Below are positions 1 through 9,905 of a stretch of DNA of 29,829 bases, piece after piece. Position numbers and translations under genes: made by a program. Below the pieces are notes generated by a model. That model saw only the letters and a list, made by a program, of their open reading frames with translations. It was not told the origin of the DNA and made no database searches. This DNA is from Paraphysomonas bandaiensis (lineage: Eukaryota; Chrysophyceae). Within the stretch, counting starts at the first letter, position 1, and each line of letters opens with the position of its first letter. The DNA is taken from the NCBI GenBank assembly GCA_965644295.1, contig CBFFRP010000161.1, positions 1 to 29,829 on the forward strand, given 5' to 3'.

Positions 1-2
1 CT

Positions 3-338
3 AAAGCTGAACGTACTCGTATGAAACGTATTCCTATTGAGGGAGTGTCTCCTGGTCAAACTATTTATGTAGATTTGCGTGCTTGGGGTGCCGATTTTTA
101 TGATACACTAGACTTACCGAATTGTTATACGACTATTTATGTTGTGGAGTGTAACTATGTACGGTGGGCGGGTCGTCGTAAATTGCGTATTGATCTATAT
201 TGCCCTTTGTTTCGGTCTACATATGAATGGAGTGCCTATGACGTTCATTGCTACGGTCGAGTTACTACATTTGACTCTTCTATTATGGTGTTGGTCGATG
301 CGGAGTTTTGCAAGAGATTTCCTGATATACTCTTGTAA
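3..338 (+). CDS. C-terminal end of a Ty3-like Pol polyprotein (cut by window edge)
   Basis: An open frame enters from the left edge and ends at TAA 336-338. It matches the last ~105 residues of the complete Pol at 22246-26190: shared blocks include LRAWGADFYD, RIDLYCPLF, TYEWSAYDV and the terminal FPDILL. This is the domain that follows the chromodomain-like segment in this element family; its function is not known to me. The 3' untranslated stretch that follows (339-569) and the LTR at 570 are arranged as in the complete copy, so this is the real 3' end of an element whose body lies outside the window. Nucleotide divergence from the complete copy is clear, so it is an older or different subfamily member. 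Family assignment is firm; whether it is still translated is unknown. Confidence 0.85.
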   Translation, partial: KAERTRMKRIPIEGVSPGQTIYVDLRAWGADFYDTLDLPNCYTTIYVVECNYVRWAGRRKLRIDLYCPLFRSTYEWSAYDVHCYGRVTTFDSSIMVLVDAEFCKRFPDILL

Positions 339-549
339 ACAGGTTTTATTCTTCTATTTTGAAATCATATCTATAATATTCTTTTATTTCTATTACAATA
401 CTACCTTGTCTATCTAGTTTATTTTCAATCTAATATGTTTGAATCTGATTTTGTTTGCTTATACTTAGAATGACGCTATCTAGTATGGCCGATTTAAGTA
501 TTTGCATACATGAATCACAGTCTCTGTATTCACAATCTAATTTCTTCAG

Positions 550-569
550 CTGGGGGGAAAAGAGGGTAG
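550..569 (+). other. Polypurine tract of the first Ty3-like element
   Basis: A purine-rich run with the core TGGGGGGAAAAGAGGG lies immediately before the LTR start at 570. The equivalent tracts at 26405-26423 and 27908-27926 precede LTRs of the same family. In LTR elements this tract primes plus-strand DNA synthesis. Confidence 0.75.
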
Positions 570-1030
570 TGTCACGCAGTACTGGTTACTTATACTACTG
601 CGTTATTAGTAGTATGATATGTTACTCTTCTGTTGTACTCTCTAACACGTACAGAGTGTTTTAGTATTTTCAGTTTTCAGTTTTATTTTCAGTTTCTACT
701 CTCAGAGTGTTGAAGCTGTACATACATACCGGATAAAGTACTTCTAATCGGGTGTGTTGTGTGTTGAAGTGAAATGCTGAACATGATGTATGTGTATGTG
801 TGTGTTACACTGTAGAGATGTATAGCTGTGTTACTCATTCTTCTTTCTATATAACGTTTTAATAACGATTCAATTAAGCTCATTCGCGGTTTGCGTTTGT
901 GTGGAGGAGTTCTACCCGCTGGTAGACTTAACAGTGTAGCAGCCCGCTGGCGTGCACTCTAAATCTGTTAAAACGTTTTTAGAGAGAGCTTTCTGTCATT
1001 CACGTGTTTCTAGTTCTCAGAAACATCACA
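570..1030 (+). repeat. LTR of the 462-bp Ty3-like family (diverged copy)
   Basis: It starts TGTCACGCAGTACTGG and aligns along its length with the identical LTR pair at 20123-20584 and 26424-26885, with small deletions and substitutions. The 3' end aligns to about 1030 (ends ACATCACA), where the intact LTRs end AACTACA. It is the 3' LTR of the element ending at 338 and at the same time sits directly upstream of the next gag, so one LTR serves two elements. The perfect 18-bp palindrome found near the end of the intact LTRs is broken here. The 3' boundary is approximate because that end is diverged. Confidence 0.8.
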
Positions 1031-2268
1031 GACGAGAGGAGCAGGATGATGAATCTGCTGAAGATCCGAAACAGAAAAAGAAGGAAAGGCGAACTTCTGT
1101 GTTTATTAGGGAAGCGCAAGGCTCGGATGACATAGAGGTTAGGAAACAGGTCGTTATCAATGTTGAAAAACCGCCACATAAGCATATTTTTCTGGATTCG
1201 ATGGAGCTCAGCGATTTTACAAAGTTTATCATCCAATGGTTTGAATACGAACAGATCAATGGGATTAAACTTGAGCCAGCCCAGATAGTTAGCAGGCGTG
1301 TTCGGAACCTGCTTATGTTCAACAATAGCTTGACGGATAAAATGTTTGTTAAGCTGAGTGCTCAAAAGTTTTGTGAACTGATGGCTAAGGAGACCAAGGT
1401 GTTGTCTAAAGTGGAGTTCATTGAGACTTTGCGATACGCGCTGAGATATTTTAAGCCACTGGATTGGAAATCAGTGCGGCCGAATACACATGAGCTGTTT
1501 TTTCAAGAGATTTTGAAGCGAAAGAGTATTTTTATGCGTACGTTTACTATCATGATGGAGGCAAATAGTACTAAGTGTCCGCCGGTTGGAGGAAAAGAGT
1601 TTGGATCTGCTCAAGTATTTTTGGAGTTGATCGACGAGTCTTACAACAAACGAATTCTGGCGGAGATTCCAAGAGTGACGGATACTAATTATGGTAATGT
1701 TGAAGAGTTTCTGGATACATACGTTTCCAAGGCGAGTGAGCATTATGAGGCGTCCAAGAACATTAGATTGGTGCCTTATGAAGGGTCCGATTTCAGTAGG
1801 AAGCAAATTCAAAGGAGTTCGAGGAATCGGGACAATGGATACGTTGCAAAGGAGAAACCGAAATCTTTAAACAACGTGCAGTTTGCGGACCGAGTTGAGG
1901 ATGATTTCTACAGTGATTTAGATGACAAGGAGGTTGACCCGATAGTTGTGGTCAAGGATGACGGGATGTCAGATGATGATTTCGAGAATGAGGTTGAGGA
2001 GATGTTGCTCGGCGAACCAGAGTCTGATAAGGAAGCTATAGAACAGGTGATGAACCTGGAGAAGACTGTTAATCCAACCCGTGGTTGTGTTGCGTATGCG
2101 TTGTATGGGAACTGCTACAAAGGGAAGGAGTGTAAGCATGTCCAGGGTCATAATGGAGCAGTTGCAACGGAAACCCGGAAATGGATGATGAAGAAGCTGT
2201 CTCAGATGATGGCAGATGATTCCAAAGGGCCGCGAAAGATTTTGCCGAGGCCTGGTGGAGTGACTTGA
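952..2268 (+). CDS. Ty3-like Gag with CCCH-type finger (start uncertain)
   Basis: The open frame runs from a GTG inside the LTR to TGA at 2266-2268; the first in-frame ATG is at 1201, so the native start seems lost or non-ATG. The central region (LDSMELSDF, MAKETKVLS, ALRYFKPLDW) is recognisably the same Gag family as those at 20650-22224 and 18297-19992 (minus strand). An acidic, low-complexity stretch precedes a C-terminal Cys/His cluster, C-x8-C-x5-C with a nearby His (about residues 380-400), a CCCH-like finger rather than the CCHC knuckle usual in Ty3 Gag. Gag coats the RNA genome in cytoplasmic particles. The UGA stop is followed two codons later by the ATG of the protease frame, in the same reading frame. 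The frame is undamaged although the element is truncated downstream. Confidence 0.8.
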   Translation: MHSKSVKTFLERAFCHSRVSSSQKHHRREEQDDESAEDPKQKKKERRTSVFIREAQGSDDIEVRKQVVINVEKPPHKHIFLDSMELSDFTKFIIQWFEYEQINGIKLEPAQIVSRRVRNLLMFNNSLTDKMFVKLSAQKFCELMAKETKVLSKVEFIETLRYALRYFKPLDWKSVRPNTHELFFQEILKRKSIFMRTFTIMMEANSTKCPPVGGKEFGSAQVFLELIDESYNKRILAEIPRVTDTNYGNVEEFLDTYVSKASEHYEASKNIRLVPYEGSDFSRKQIQRSSRNRDNGYVAKEKPKSLNNVQFADRVEDDFYSDLDDKEVDPIVVVKDDGMSDDDFENEVEEMLLGEPESDKEAIEQVMNLEKTVNPTRGCVAYALYGNCYKGKECKHVQGHNGAVATETRKWMMKKLSQMMADDSKGPRKILPRPGGVT

Positions 2269-2271
2269 CAA

Positions 2272-2835
2272 ATGTGCGAGGCTAATGGTTCACAGGATCA
2301 CGAAGAAATATTGTACGGTTTGAATGATCCTGAGACTGTTAGTCGAGTTTTCCTCAGAAATTTGATGAATGTCTGTAATACGCGAGAACGAAAAGACTTG
2401 ACATTGGCTCATTCTGGGGGAAGCATTGTATGTGATGATAACTATATAATATCTGTGCGTGGAATATTGTTCGACACTGGAGCCCTAACATCTAACTTCA
2501 TCTCCAAGGATTTGTTTGAGACGTTTGGAAATCATGTGTGTGAAAACAAAGTCATAAAAAAAGAAACAGTTATAGGATTTGCCGATAAAACGTCGAGAAT
2601 GAAGTGTAGTTTTGTAGTGAAATTAAAATTGAGGTTTGAAAGAGAAGACTCCAAGGGAGAGTTCGTGTTATATGAAGGGGATTTCATTGTTGCTGATATG
2701 GGTAGCAACGATATTATCATTGGACTTCCGGCTATCGTTAAGGATCTATTAGCAACTTCTGCCAGCACTTTGGAATATCCCTCTCCCGTCAACAGTATAG
2801 CCGCGGAAGCCTTCCAAATTCGGTGCAATCTTTGA
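2272..2835 (+). CDS. Retropepsin-like protease domain, start of a truncated Pol
   Basis: This frame begins CAA ATG after the Gag UGA and is in phase with it. It carries the retropepsin active-site triplet in LFDTGALTSNF (about residues 67-77) and the second-lobe signature DIIIGLPA (about residues 147-154), both also found in the complete Pol at 22246. The protein would process Gag-Pol. Homology fades after about 2745 and the frame closes at 2835. No RT, RNase H or integrase follows; sequence of a different kind (DUF7869-like) begins instead. It is therefore the 5' fragment of a Pol polyprotein, truncated by deletion or insertion, and not a complete gene. Confidence 0.8.
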   Translation: MCEANGSQDHEEILYGLNDPETVSRVFLRNLMNVCNTRERKDLTLAHSGGSIVCDDNYIISVRGILFDTGALTSNFISKDLFETFGNHVCENKVIKKETVIGFADKTSRMKCSFVVKLKLRFEREDSKGEFVLYEGDFIVADMGSNDIIIGLPAIVKDLLATSASTLEYPSPVNSIAAEAFQIRCNL

Positions 2836-4735
2836 CTACAAGTGTATGGATGGGATACTATTTCCAACTTGTGGGTGATAAACACGATATTGAGTCATAC
2901 GGTGATAGTGCTATGAAGCCTTTGACGATTAAGCAGTTCTTGCAAGTTTTTGGAAAGACTGTTTTCCGCATGTCAAAATTCGAAAGCTCAAGCACTGTTG
3001 TGGGAAATGCAACCTGTGCTCGGCGTTGTCAGAATTGCGAAGAAGCTTTAATGATTATCATGGGAGGCAAGAAGTCACAATGCTTTTCATTTTGCATCGT
3101 CTAACTTACATGGGGGACGCGAATCGTACTATAGTCGGCGACAACTTGCTTTTGATCAGAAATGGTAGTACATGTCCACAATCACTGACGGTATGCAGCA
3201 GAATAGGTATCAAGCAGCACTTACAAGGTATTCTTATGCATGGTCGCAATATCAGAATGTACAGGAGTTTTGCAAATGTATCTGTGAATGCTAGCTATTG
3301 TGTCCATACGTGGTTACTCAGTTTGGAAAGCAATACCTAGAAGGAAAACTTCCGAACACGATATTTCATCAAATTGATGGAGGGTCTGAGATTGCGAATG
3401 TTTTATATTTAGCCATCTGTTATTACTTGTTGCGTGTGGTTTTTGGTGTCAAAAGTGGTATTGACAAGACTCCTTCCTGAACACACTCATGAAGATATAG
3501 ACGCATTATTTGCATTGTTGTGGACGTTGTTGAGAAATGAGTTCGTTTACTCCCCTTCAAAATTTAAGGCAATGATTATGATGGCGTTTGAAAAGTTTGA
3601 CGATGTGAAAGTTATTGATGTATTTGCATTCCCTAATTATGCTGATTGGGTTGCACAATTCATAGATCCTAGCTATTTGCCAAAACCAATTGGACGCAAT
3701 TGCAATTTACATTTGAACGAGTAGGTGACACTAAGGCGACAGATATCCGCATTTCGTGAAGTCCACTTATACCAGGCATATATGCTCAGCAAGAAGTTAT
3801 TGAAATTGTTGATGACCCAAAGAAAGATGTAATTTGCCCCACTGGAGAGAAAGAGAACATCACCGGTTTGATTCCGCAGTTGACGAGGGTAACCCAACGT
3901 CCGCTCGACACTGAGGACCCTCTGCTTATTTTGAAGTCCCTTCCCCCTAAGTCTCACCAAATAACTGTTGACCCTTTCATAAAAGGCTCTCGTAAGATCA
4001 TCACGGATTGCTGCGACCGTATGATAAACACGTACAAGGATAAAAACCCCGCTGTTGCCAGAGACTGGATTAAGTGGCGTGACGAAGTGACTCCTAAGAC
4101 AAATATTGCGACCGACTATATTGCATTGCACATTCCGTTTTTCGATGTCTTGTTCAACGGTCCTACTATTTCGGAATATGAAGTTGGCCCCAAGGAGAAA
4201 GTAAGTCGGAAATTAAAGTGTGGGACTACCATTCCTCCAATGAGAGTTGTGGAATCTACTTCATCTGTAAGACATTCTGGTATAAGAAAGGTCAGCCCGC
4301 AAGACGTATTGTAGAAGATGTGAACGGAAATGATGTGTCTGATGCTGTACTAACTGCCAAAAAGCTCAACCTGATGGTCCTCCTAGAAAAAAATCTGTGA
4401 GGAAGCCAAAAAGAATACTACCAGTAGGAAGAAAACCGCCCCAAAGAAAGCACTCTCTACTACACCACTTGCTGATGATTGCAATGATAGTTCCGACGAA
4501 TGTGGAGATGATTTGACTGACTTGACCGAATATTTGGAGGATGGTGGTGGAGTAAATTTCAGTGAATCTCGTTTTGAAGTGGGCTCGAAAGTGAGAACCA
4601 CTCATGGGCTAGTTGCTACTGTGTGCAATCAGTAAAAATAGGAACGGCGCTTACGACATCAAATATATTCAGGCATTGCATGGAACAGACGAAGGACTGA
4701 AACAACGATTTCTAAAGCCATGCAAAGGTACGTCG
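2836..4735 (+). pseudogene. Decayed DUF7869-like gene
   Basis: Recognisable blocks are spread over all three forward frames. In order they are: a Cys motif CGKCNLCSAL near 3000-3030; HRLTYMG with RESYYSRR near 3090-3140; YMSTITDGMQQ near 3168-3200; QIDGGSE with YLAICYYL near 3370-3430; LLPEHTHEDIDALFALLW at 3470-3525; then about 70 residues to FIDPSYL; and further segments to about 4730 containing a Lys/Ser/acidic region and KVRTTHGLVATV near 4590-4625. The DGM-Q and G/EHTHEDID motifs are hallmarks of the family I know as DUF7869, a multi-copy, often transposon-associated eukaryotic family whose biochemical role I cannot state. Several frameshifts and stops make it a pseudogene. The left edge is uncertain and could begin as early as ~2750, directly behind the truncated retroelement protease. 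Confidence 0.6.
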
Positions 4736-4819
4736 CATGTATTAGTAATTAGTGTTAATTAACTTTTTTGTAATCAAGAAACTGCCAGAACAACTTCAGA
4801 ATACACGACGACCTACTTA

Positions 4820-5055
4820 TGAAGTGGTTATTGTCAGTGAAAGTGAGAAGTGGAAAGATACATAATGGGCATTAGATAATGGTAGTAATGTGATCAGTGG
4901 GAAAAAAGCGAAGGTAGTGATAATTGTTTATATATTATGAAGTGGTGTTGTCAGTGAGAGTGAGAAATTGAAAGATACAGGGAGCATTAGATGATAGTAA
5001 TGTGATCAGTGGGAAAAGAAAACGAAGGTAGTGATAATTGTTTATATATATTATA
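4820..5055 (+). repeat. Tandem duplication of about 118 bp
   Basis: Two adjacent diverged copies, 4820-4937 and 4938-5055, each begin TGAAGTGG and run through GTAATGTGATCAGTGGGAAAA to TAATTGTTTATATA. They differ by a few substitutions and short indels. No coding sequence is visible. Confidence 0.8.
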
Positions 5056-5114
5056 TTATATATATTATTATGTAATTTCTTTTTATAAAAAGCAATAATG
5101 ATTTTTGACTATAT

Positions 5115-5152
5115 GTAGTTACGTAACTACACTTATACGTAACTACACTTAT
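5115..5152. repeat. 16-bp palindrome with adjacent direct repeat
   Basis: GTAGTTACGTAACTAC (5115-5130) is a perfect palindrome. ACGTAACTACACTTAT is repeated head to tail at 5121-5136 and 5137-5152. The rest of 5056-5378 is AT-rich with no gene that I can recognise. Confidence 0.7.
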
Positions 5153-5383
5153 AGTACGCAGAAATACGGCCAGTATAAAACATTCTTTTAAAATATAATA
5201 CAACACAGTAGCACAAAGCGATTCCAAGACGATATGCACTCATCACAATGCGTAATCCATGTTCGATTTACATATTCGTACACAAATGTAGTAGTTTGAC
5301 CAGATTGTAGTACTTAGACCAGGTTTTTACTTACCATCGACTTTATATAAGTATATCACATAATATATATTTATATATTTTAC

Positions 5384-5567
5384 AGTTAAAGTATGAAGTA
5401 CTTTAGAGGAGAAAGGTATATTATATGTTAAGGACAACTGATGTAAACATGTCAATGTGTGATGACAATGAATGGATATGCATGTATGTGACATACTATC
5501 CATTCATTCATAATACGTAGTGCGTATGTGATAGGAAAACTACGGAAGCGAAGTTTACACTTCAACT
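5384..5567 (-). repeat. Left (3') LTR of the outer copia-like element
   Basis: 184 bp, beginning AGTTAAAG and ending CTTCAACT, identical by eye to 11658-11841. It contains a hairpin at 5470-5505 with a perfect 9-bp stem (GAATGGATA and TATCCATTC). Its last ~35 bases resemble the LTRs of the nested element, showing kinship. Confidence 0.9.
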
Positions 5568-6406
5568 CTCCCCCTAAAACTAAGCGTACGTATGTAATGG
5601 ACAACATGAAAACTAGGTACTAATAAGCTAGATACTGAAAATAGAATAGATACTGAAAATAGAATAGATACTGAAAACCCGAAAAGAAAACCATGATGGT
5701 ATGATGGATGCATGGGAAAACAAAAGGGAAAGTATCCAACAATAGAATATATATACCATAACTATAAGATATAGTGTGTGCAGAGGACCAGATGGGGCAT
5801 ACCATCTACGAGTCATACACTCCCACTAATATAATATTATATAGGTAATGACATATATATATATAATATATGTATATATATATAGACTGATATTATGAAC
5901 ACAACGGTCATCGTATCGTAGAACCACTATAGTTCTGAAGAAGTCAAACACAAACTTCAAAGCAAATCAATCCACGCTATATGATGGCAACTCACGAAGT
6001 TCATACTTAGTAGAGATGAAGGATTGAATCGAATATATTATGCTTTTAATATTGCCTGAAATGGTTAGACAAACAAAATATATAGTATAATATCATAGAT
6101 ACCATCATAATTTAATGTTCATATCATAAGTATGATACATCAGAATATAAGGTAGATAATTTGCATAACAGGTGAATCTTAAAGATTATAATCAATATAG
6201 TATTGTATACCTGTCACCTTGAAATGCTTGAAAATCATGAACAGCATAATATGGAAATGTTTTCTGTTGAATGTCTACATGACAACAATGAAAGAACAGA
6301 TAAAACATATTAAATCACTGGACTATATAGAGCCAGGTAAATACAAACGCTGAACTGATAATTGCATATATCGCATGAAAGTGCGCAATGCAGATTAAGA
6401 TAATCG
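5568..6406 (-). other. Outer element interior (3' side), no recognisable gene
   Basis: It begins with the polypurine tract (CTCCCCCT on the plus strand) and an adjoining ACTAAGCGTACG block shared with the nested element. At 5631-5676 there is a short array of GATACTGAAAATAGAATA, two full copies and one partial. The rest is AT-rich, with TATA-type runs near 5850-5885, and no coding similarity that I can see. The nested element begins at its target duplication GTGCC, 6407-6411. Confidence 0.6.
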
Positions 6407-6411
6407 GTGCC

Positions 6412-6596
6412 AGTTGAACTATAAGGTATAGACTTGGTGTAAAGAGAATAATGATTAGAGATTACACATGTAACATGTCGATACATTGTACTATAAGTGT
6501 GTGGATATGCATGCATGTGGTGTAATGTCCATTCATTCAATATACGTCGTACGTATGCAATAGGGAAACTACGGAAGCGAAGTTTATACTTCAACT
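6412..6596 (-). repeat. Left (3') LTR of the nested copia-like element
   Basis: 185 bp, starting AGTTGAACTATAAGG and ending ACTTCAACT on the plus strand. It matches the right LTR except for an extra TA within TACTATAAGTG. The polypurine tract lies at 6597-6605. Confidence 0.9.
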
Positions 6597-6683
6597 CTCC
6601 CCCTTAAACTAAGCGTACGTTCTGAATGATATGGAAATGCATGTCTATACTTAATACACTAGAATATCACAGCACACAAGCAT

Positions 6684-9635
6684 TTAAGTAGAGCAACCAA
6701 AAAGAATTGACCTGAAATGTCTGAATTCTGTCTTGCGAAGGGGCTTAGTCATAACATCGGCAACATTGTTGGCAGAATCAACATACACGAAACGAACGAT
6801 ATTGTTTTGAACGAGTTGTCGAATGAAATGATGACGAATTTCAATGTGTTTAGACCGCTTGTGAAACACTGGGTTAACCGATAGATTAATAGCAGATGTG
6901 TTGTCGACTTTGATTTCCAGGGTATCGGGCTGAACGGGTTTTGCAGGTGAGCGCGGGAAAGTCAACTCTGCACAGACTGTGTTATGTGAAATACCTTCCT
7001 TGGATGTATCACCCATAGAATAATACTCAGAATCCATTGTTGACAGGGCTAGAGATTGTTGGAGTTTGGAAAACCATGCAATACAAGCACCAGCTAGGAG
7101 AAATGCAGCGCCAGACTGAGAACGTCGAGTATCTACATCATAATTTGCCCAATTGGCGTCAGAAAAAGCCTGTAGCGTAGGTGGATTGTTGGATTGGCGC
7201 CTATAGGTCAGCTGAAGATCCGCCGAACCTTTCAAGTATTTCAATATCTGTACCACAGCATTCCAGTGTTCCCTGCCGGGGTTAGACAGAAAACGTGCAC
7301 AACATCCAACGGCAAAAGCAATATCAGGGCGAGTGCACACCATAACATACATTAATTTTCCAACCACTGTGCGATAAGGGATATTCCCCATATAGATTTT
7401 CTCCTCGTCCGTGCTTGGAGACATCGAGGCAGATAATTTAACATGGTTGTTGGCCATAGGTACTGGAGATGTTGAGTTGATCGGGTGGATCGGGTCCACA
7501 TATTCGATTAAGTCGTTGATGTATTGACACTGAGAGAGTTGGACTGTGTGTCGATCCTTCGATGTGTGAATACGGATCCCAAGAAACCACTCGAGGGGAC
7601 CTAAATCGTTAGTACGAAATTTTTGGTGTAATAACACGCAAAATTTATTCAATAGGCTAATGCTGGATGCCGCAATGGCAATATCATCAACATATACGCA
7701 TATAATGACGAATCCATCATCAGATTGGTGATAAAATACACACGTATCTGAGGTACATTGTGTAAATGATATGGATAATAAAAATGCAGTCATCATATTA
7801 TGAAATAGTCTACTAGCCTGTTTAAGACCATAGAGAGACTTTAACAGTTTATAACACTTGCCTCGTGGGAGTCTGCTGCCTGGGGGTGCTGACATATAGC
7901 AATCATAGTCAATGTCAGACTGTGGAAAAGCCTTTGGCACATCCAAATGGTGAACATATAGTCCATAATGAGCACATAATGCAAGAACAATACGTAATGT
8001 CGAATGTCGAACTACAGGGGAGAATGTCTCATCATAATCGACACCATGGATTTGTGTGTAACCCTTGACTACGAGTCTTGCTCGATAACGCACTATGTTG
8101 CCATCTTTGTCAGTTTTCTTCTTGAAAACCCACTTTGATCGCATTAAGTTTGCATCAGGAGGGATATCCACTACTTTCCATGTTCCCTGCGCCTGGAGTC
8201 CAGTTAACTCCTCTTGCATAGCTTCCTCCCATTTAGCATTGTCTGCACTCCGTTGTGCAGCAGCATAAGATAGAGGAGCATCGAACACAGCAAAAACATT
8301 GTAGCTGTCGTCACTACCAGGAGCTGAATGAACCATAATCGTGGGCTCGTAAGCTGTAGTCACTAGAGCTAGATGGAACAGAAGTCGCTCGACTGGCTTG
8401 CGTGATCGCGTCGATCGGCGCACAATAGGGGTGTGTGTATCTCTTTCTCGTGGCTGCCGCGAGGTTGTACCCGTCGAGGTGAAGGAGCGACCTTCAGTCT
8501 GAGGGACCACATCGGGAGCCGGCTGTGACACGATTTCTGATGTAGCGAACCCGTCGGCTGCTTCAACAGATTTCTTGTCAAGCTCAAAAATAGCATCGGG
8601 TTTGTGACACTGTACGGAGGGATCATTCCCGTCGGTATCCTCCTCCTGTACAAGTTCATCATCGGACTCATCGTGAATCCGGTCCCGTGCTTGGAAAGGT
8701 GACACTAGTTTAAAGGCATGCTGAATGAATCTGACATCCGCAGTCTCGAGGACCATGCCTGTGCTCGGTCTATACACTTTATACGTGGACCGTGAGTATG
8801 GGACATATCCCACAAAACGAACAATTTCGCCAGGGTTACCGCCTTGCGATGACGAGAAATGTAGGTTGTGATAATAACATTCCATGCCATATACATGTAG
8901 ATTAGCGATAGTCGGGGGTTGACCATGCCATGCTTCCCATGGTGTCATTCCAAGGGAGCGAGAAAAATTCAATGCATGCAATAATATGACATGTGTCGCG
9001 GATAGAGGCCATGTCCGCTTCGGCAAACCAGAATATGTTCTGAGGCAGCGCTCCTTCTCTGCAGTGGTTCTGTTTCCACGCTCAATAGTACCAGAGTACC
9101 GTTTGTTACCGGCCGGACTGGGCATATGGCGTATGTTGTTACGGAGACAGTAATTCTTGAAGTCCTCATTGATAAACTCAGTGCCCGGATCAGAAAGCAG
9201 AATAAAATCACGTACACCGTAGGGAAATACTTCTTCAAGGACAAAGCGATGAAGACCTTCTACCAATGCATCAGATTTCTTCTTTAGAAAGTAGATGAAC
9301 ATCATGGTGGAAAAGTCATCTAAAAACAACATCCAATAACGCACGCCACCAATACCACGAGTCATAAATGGTCCTTTCAGGTCCACATGAATGATCTGAG
9401 CCGGGTATTCCGCACGCATACGTGGGGACTTGGACGGTCGAGAGCGTGTTGATTTGGAAATATAATCGACTTCGCAGTGTGGTAATTGATTGATATCAAT
9501 AGAGCGCCATGAGTATGGAAAGCCAGTGATCTTGCCATGTCGGAGGGCATCATAAAGAATGGAGTACGCCGGATGGCCTAATTGGAGATGGAGTAATAAG
9601 AACGCATGTGCAGCCTTCGAGATGACCGGTGCCAT
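6684..9635 (-). CDS. Copia-like Pol: integrase, reverse transcriptase, RNase H (983 residues)
   Basis: Domains in order: a degenerate pre-integrase zinc site (His16, His21, Cys54, with Asp57 where the last Cys is expected); an integrase core with Asp85, Asp149 and Glu185 (DD35E spacing); an acidic, variable linker (about 310-430); an RT with SKWVFKKK, a motif-A Asp in HHLDVPKAF, SLYGLKQAS and YVDD near residue 647; and an RNase H with SDANWA, DSEYYSM, VDNTSA and NVADVMTKPL. The gene order IN-RT-RNase H defines Ty1/copia. The frame is uninterrupted, but the usual N-terminal Gag and protease (several hundred residues) are missing. The frame is also open upstream of this ATG to about 9750, giving a short basic stretch. 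The catalytic residues look intact, so the protein could act only with Gag and protease supplied by another copy. Confidence 0.92.
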   Translation of the reverse strand: MAPVISKAAHAFLLLHLQLGHPAYSILYDALRHGKITGFPYSWRSIDINQLPHCEVDYISKSTRSRPSKSPRMRAEYPAQIIHVDLKGPFMTRGIGGVRYWMLFLDDFSTMMFIYFLKKKSDALVEGLHRFVLEEVFPYGVRDFILLSDPGTEFINEDFKNYCLRNNIRHMPSPAGNKRYSGTIERGNRTTAEKERCLRTYSGLPKRTWPLSATHVILLHALNFSRSLGMTPWEAWHGQPPTIANLHVYGMECYYHNLHFSSSQGGNPGEIVRFVGYVPYSRSTYKVYRPSTGMVLETADVRFIQHAFKLVSPFQARDRIHDESDDELVQEEDTDGNDPSVQCHKPDAIFELDKKSVEAADGFATSEIVSQPAPDVVPQTEGRSFTSTGTTSRQPRERDTHTPIVRRSTRSRKPVERLLFHLALVTTAYEPTIMVHSAPGSDDSYNVFAVFDAPLSYAAAQRSADNAKWEEAMQEELTGLQAQGTWKVVDIPPDANLMRSKWVFKKKTDKDGNIVRYRARLVVKGYTQIHGVDYDETFSPVVRHSTLRIVLALCAHYGLYVHHLDVPKAFPQSDIDYDCYMSAPPGSRLPRGKCYKLLKSLYGLKQASRLFHNMMTAFLLSISFTQCTSDTCVFYHQSDDGFVIICVYVDDIAIAASSISLLNKFCVLLHQKFRTNDLGPLEWFLGIRIHTSKDRHTVQLSQCQYINDLIEYVDPIHPINSTSPVPMANNHVKLSASMSPSTDEEKIYMGNIPYRTVVGKLMYVMVCTRPDIAFAVGCCARFLSNPGREHWNAVVQILKYLKGSADLQLTYRRQSNNPPTLQAFSDANWANYDVDTRRSQSGAAFLLAGACIAWFSKLQQSLALSTMDSEYYSMGDTSKEGISHNTVCAELTFPRSPAKPVQPDTLEIKVDNTSAINLSVNPVFHKRSKHIEIRHHFIRQLVQNNIVRFVYVDSANNVADVMTKPLRKTEFRHFRSILFGCST

Positions 9636-9744
9636 TGAACTGCAATTAGGAGGCGTCTTAACGTTACTGTATCTGCTGCGGTCGCGACGAACACACTGAC
9701 GTTTGGGCGGAGGGGTGTGAACTGTGCCGTCAGCAGAAGACTTT

Positions 9745-9852
9745 CTAGCATTGGTGAAGTATAAGAGACAGATTATCGAGGTGAGATGATAATCGTTTGC
9801 ATTGATCCAGTGTTAACTCCTGGATAGGGTTTTTGGAGACAGGGAGAGCCAT
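9745..9852 (-). pseudogene. Vestigial 5' end of copia-like gag (35 codons)
   Basis: The first ATG after the primer-binding site opens a 35-codon frame (MALPVSKNP...) that closes at TAG. Its position, about 50 bases after the LTR, is where gag starts in copia elements. A +1-shifted frame remains open from here into the Pol ATG at 9635. I infer that this is what remains of gag after the internal deletion. The identity rests on position and not on a motif. Confidence 0.4.
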
Positions 9853-9905
9853 GCTAATGAATAAAAGGGCAAACAAAGGTTATAGATCGCGAGAATCCGC
9901 TACCA

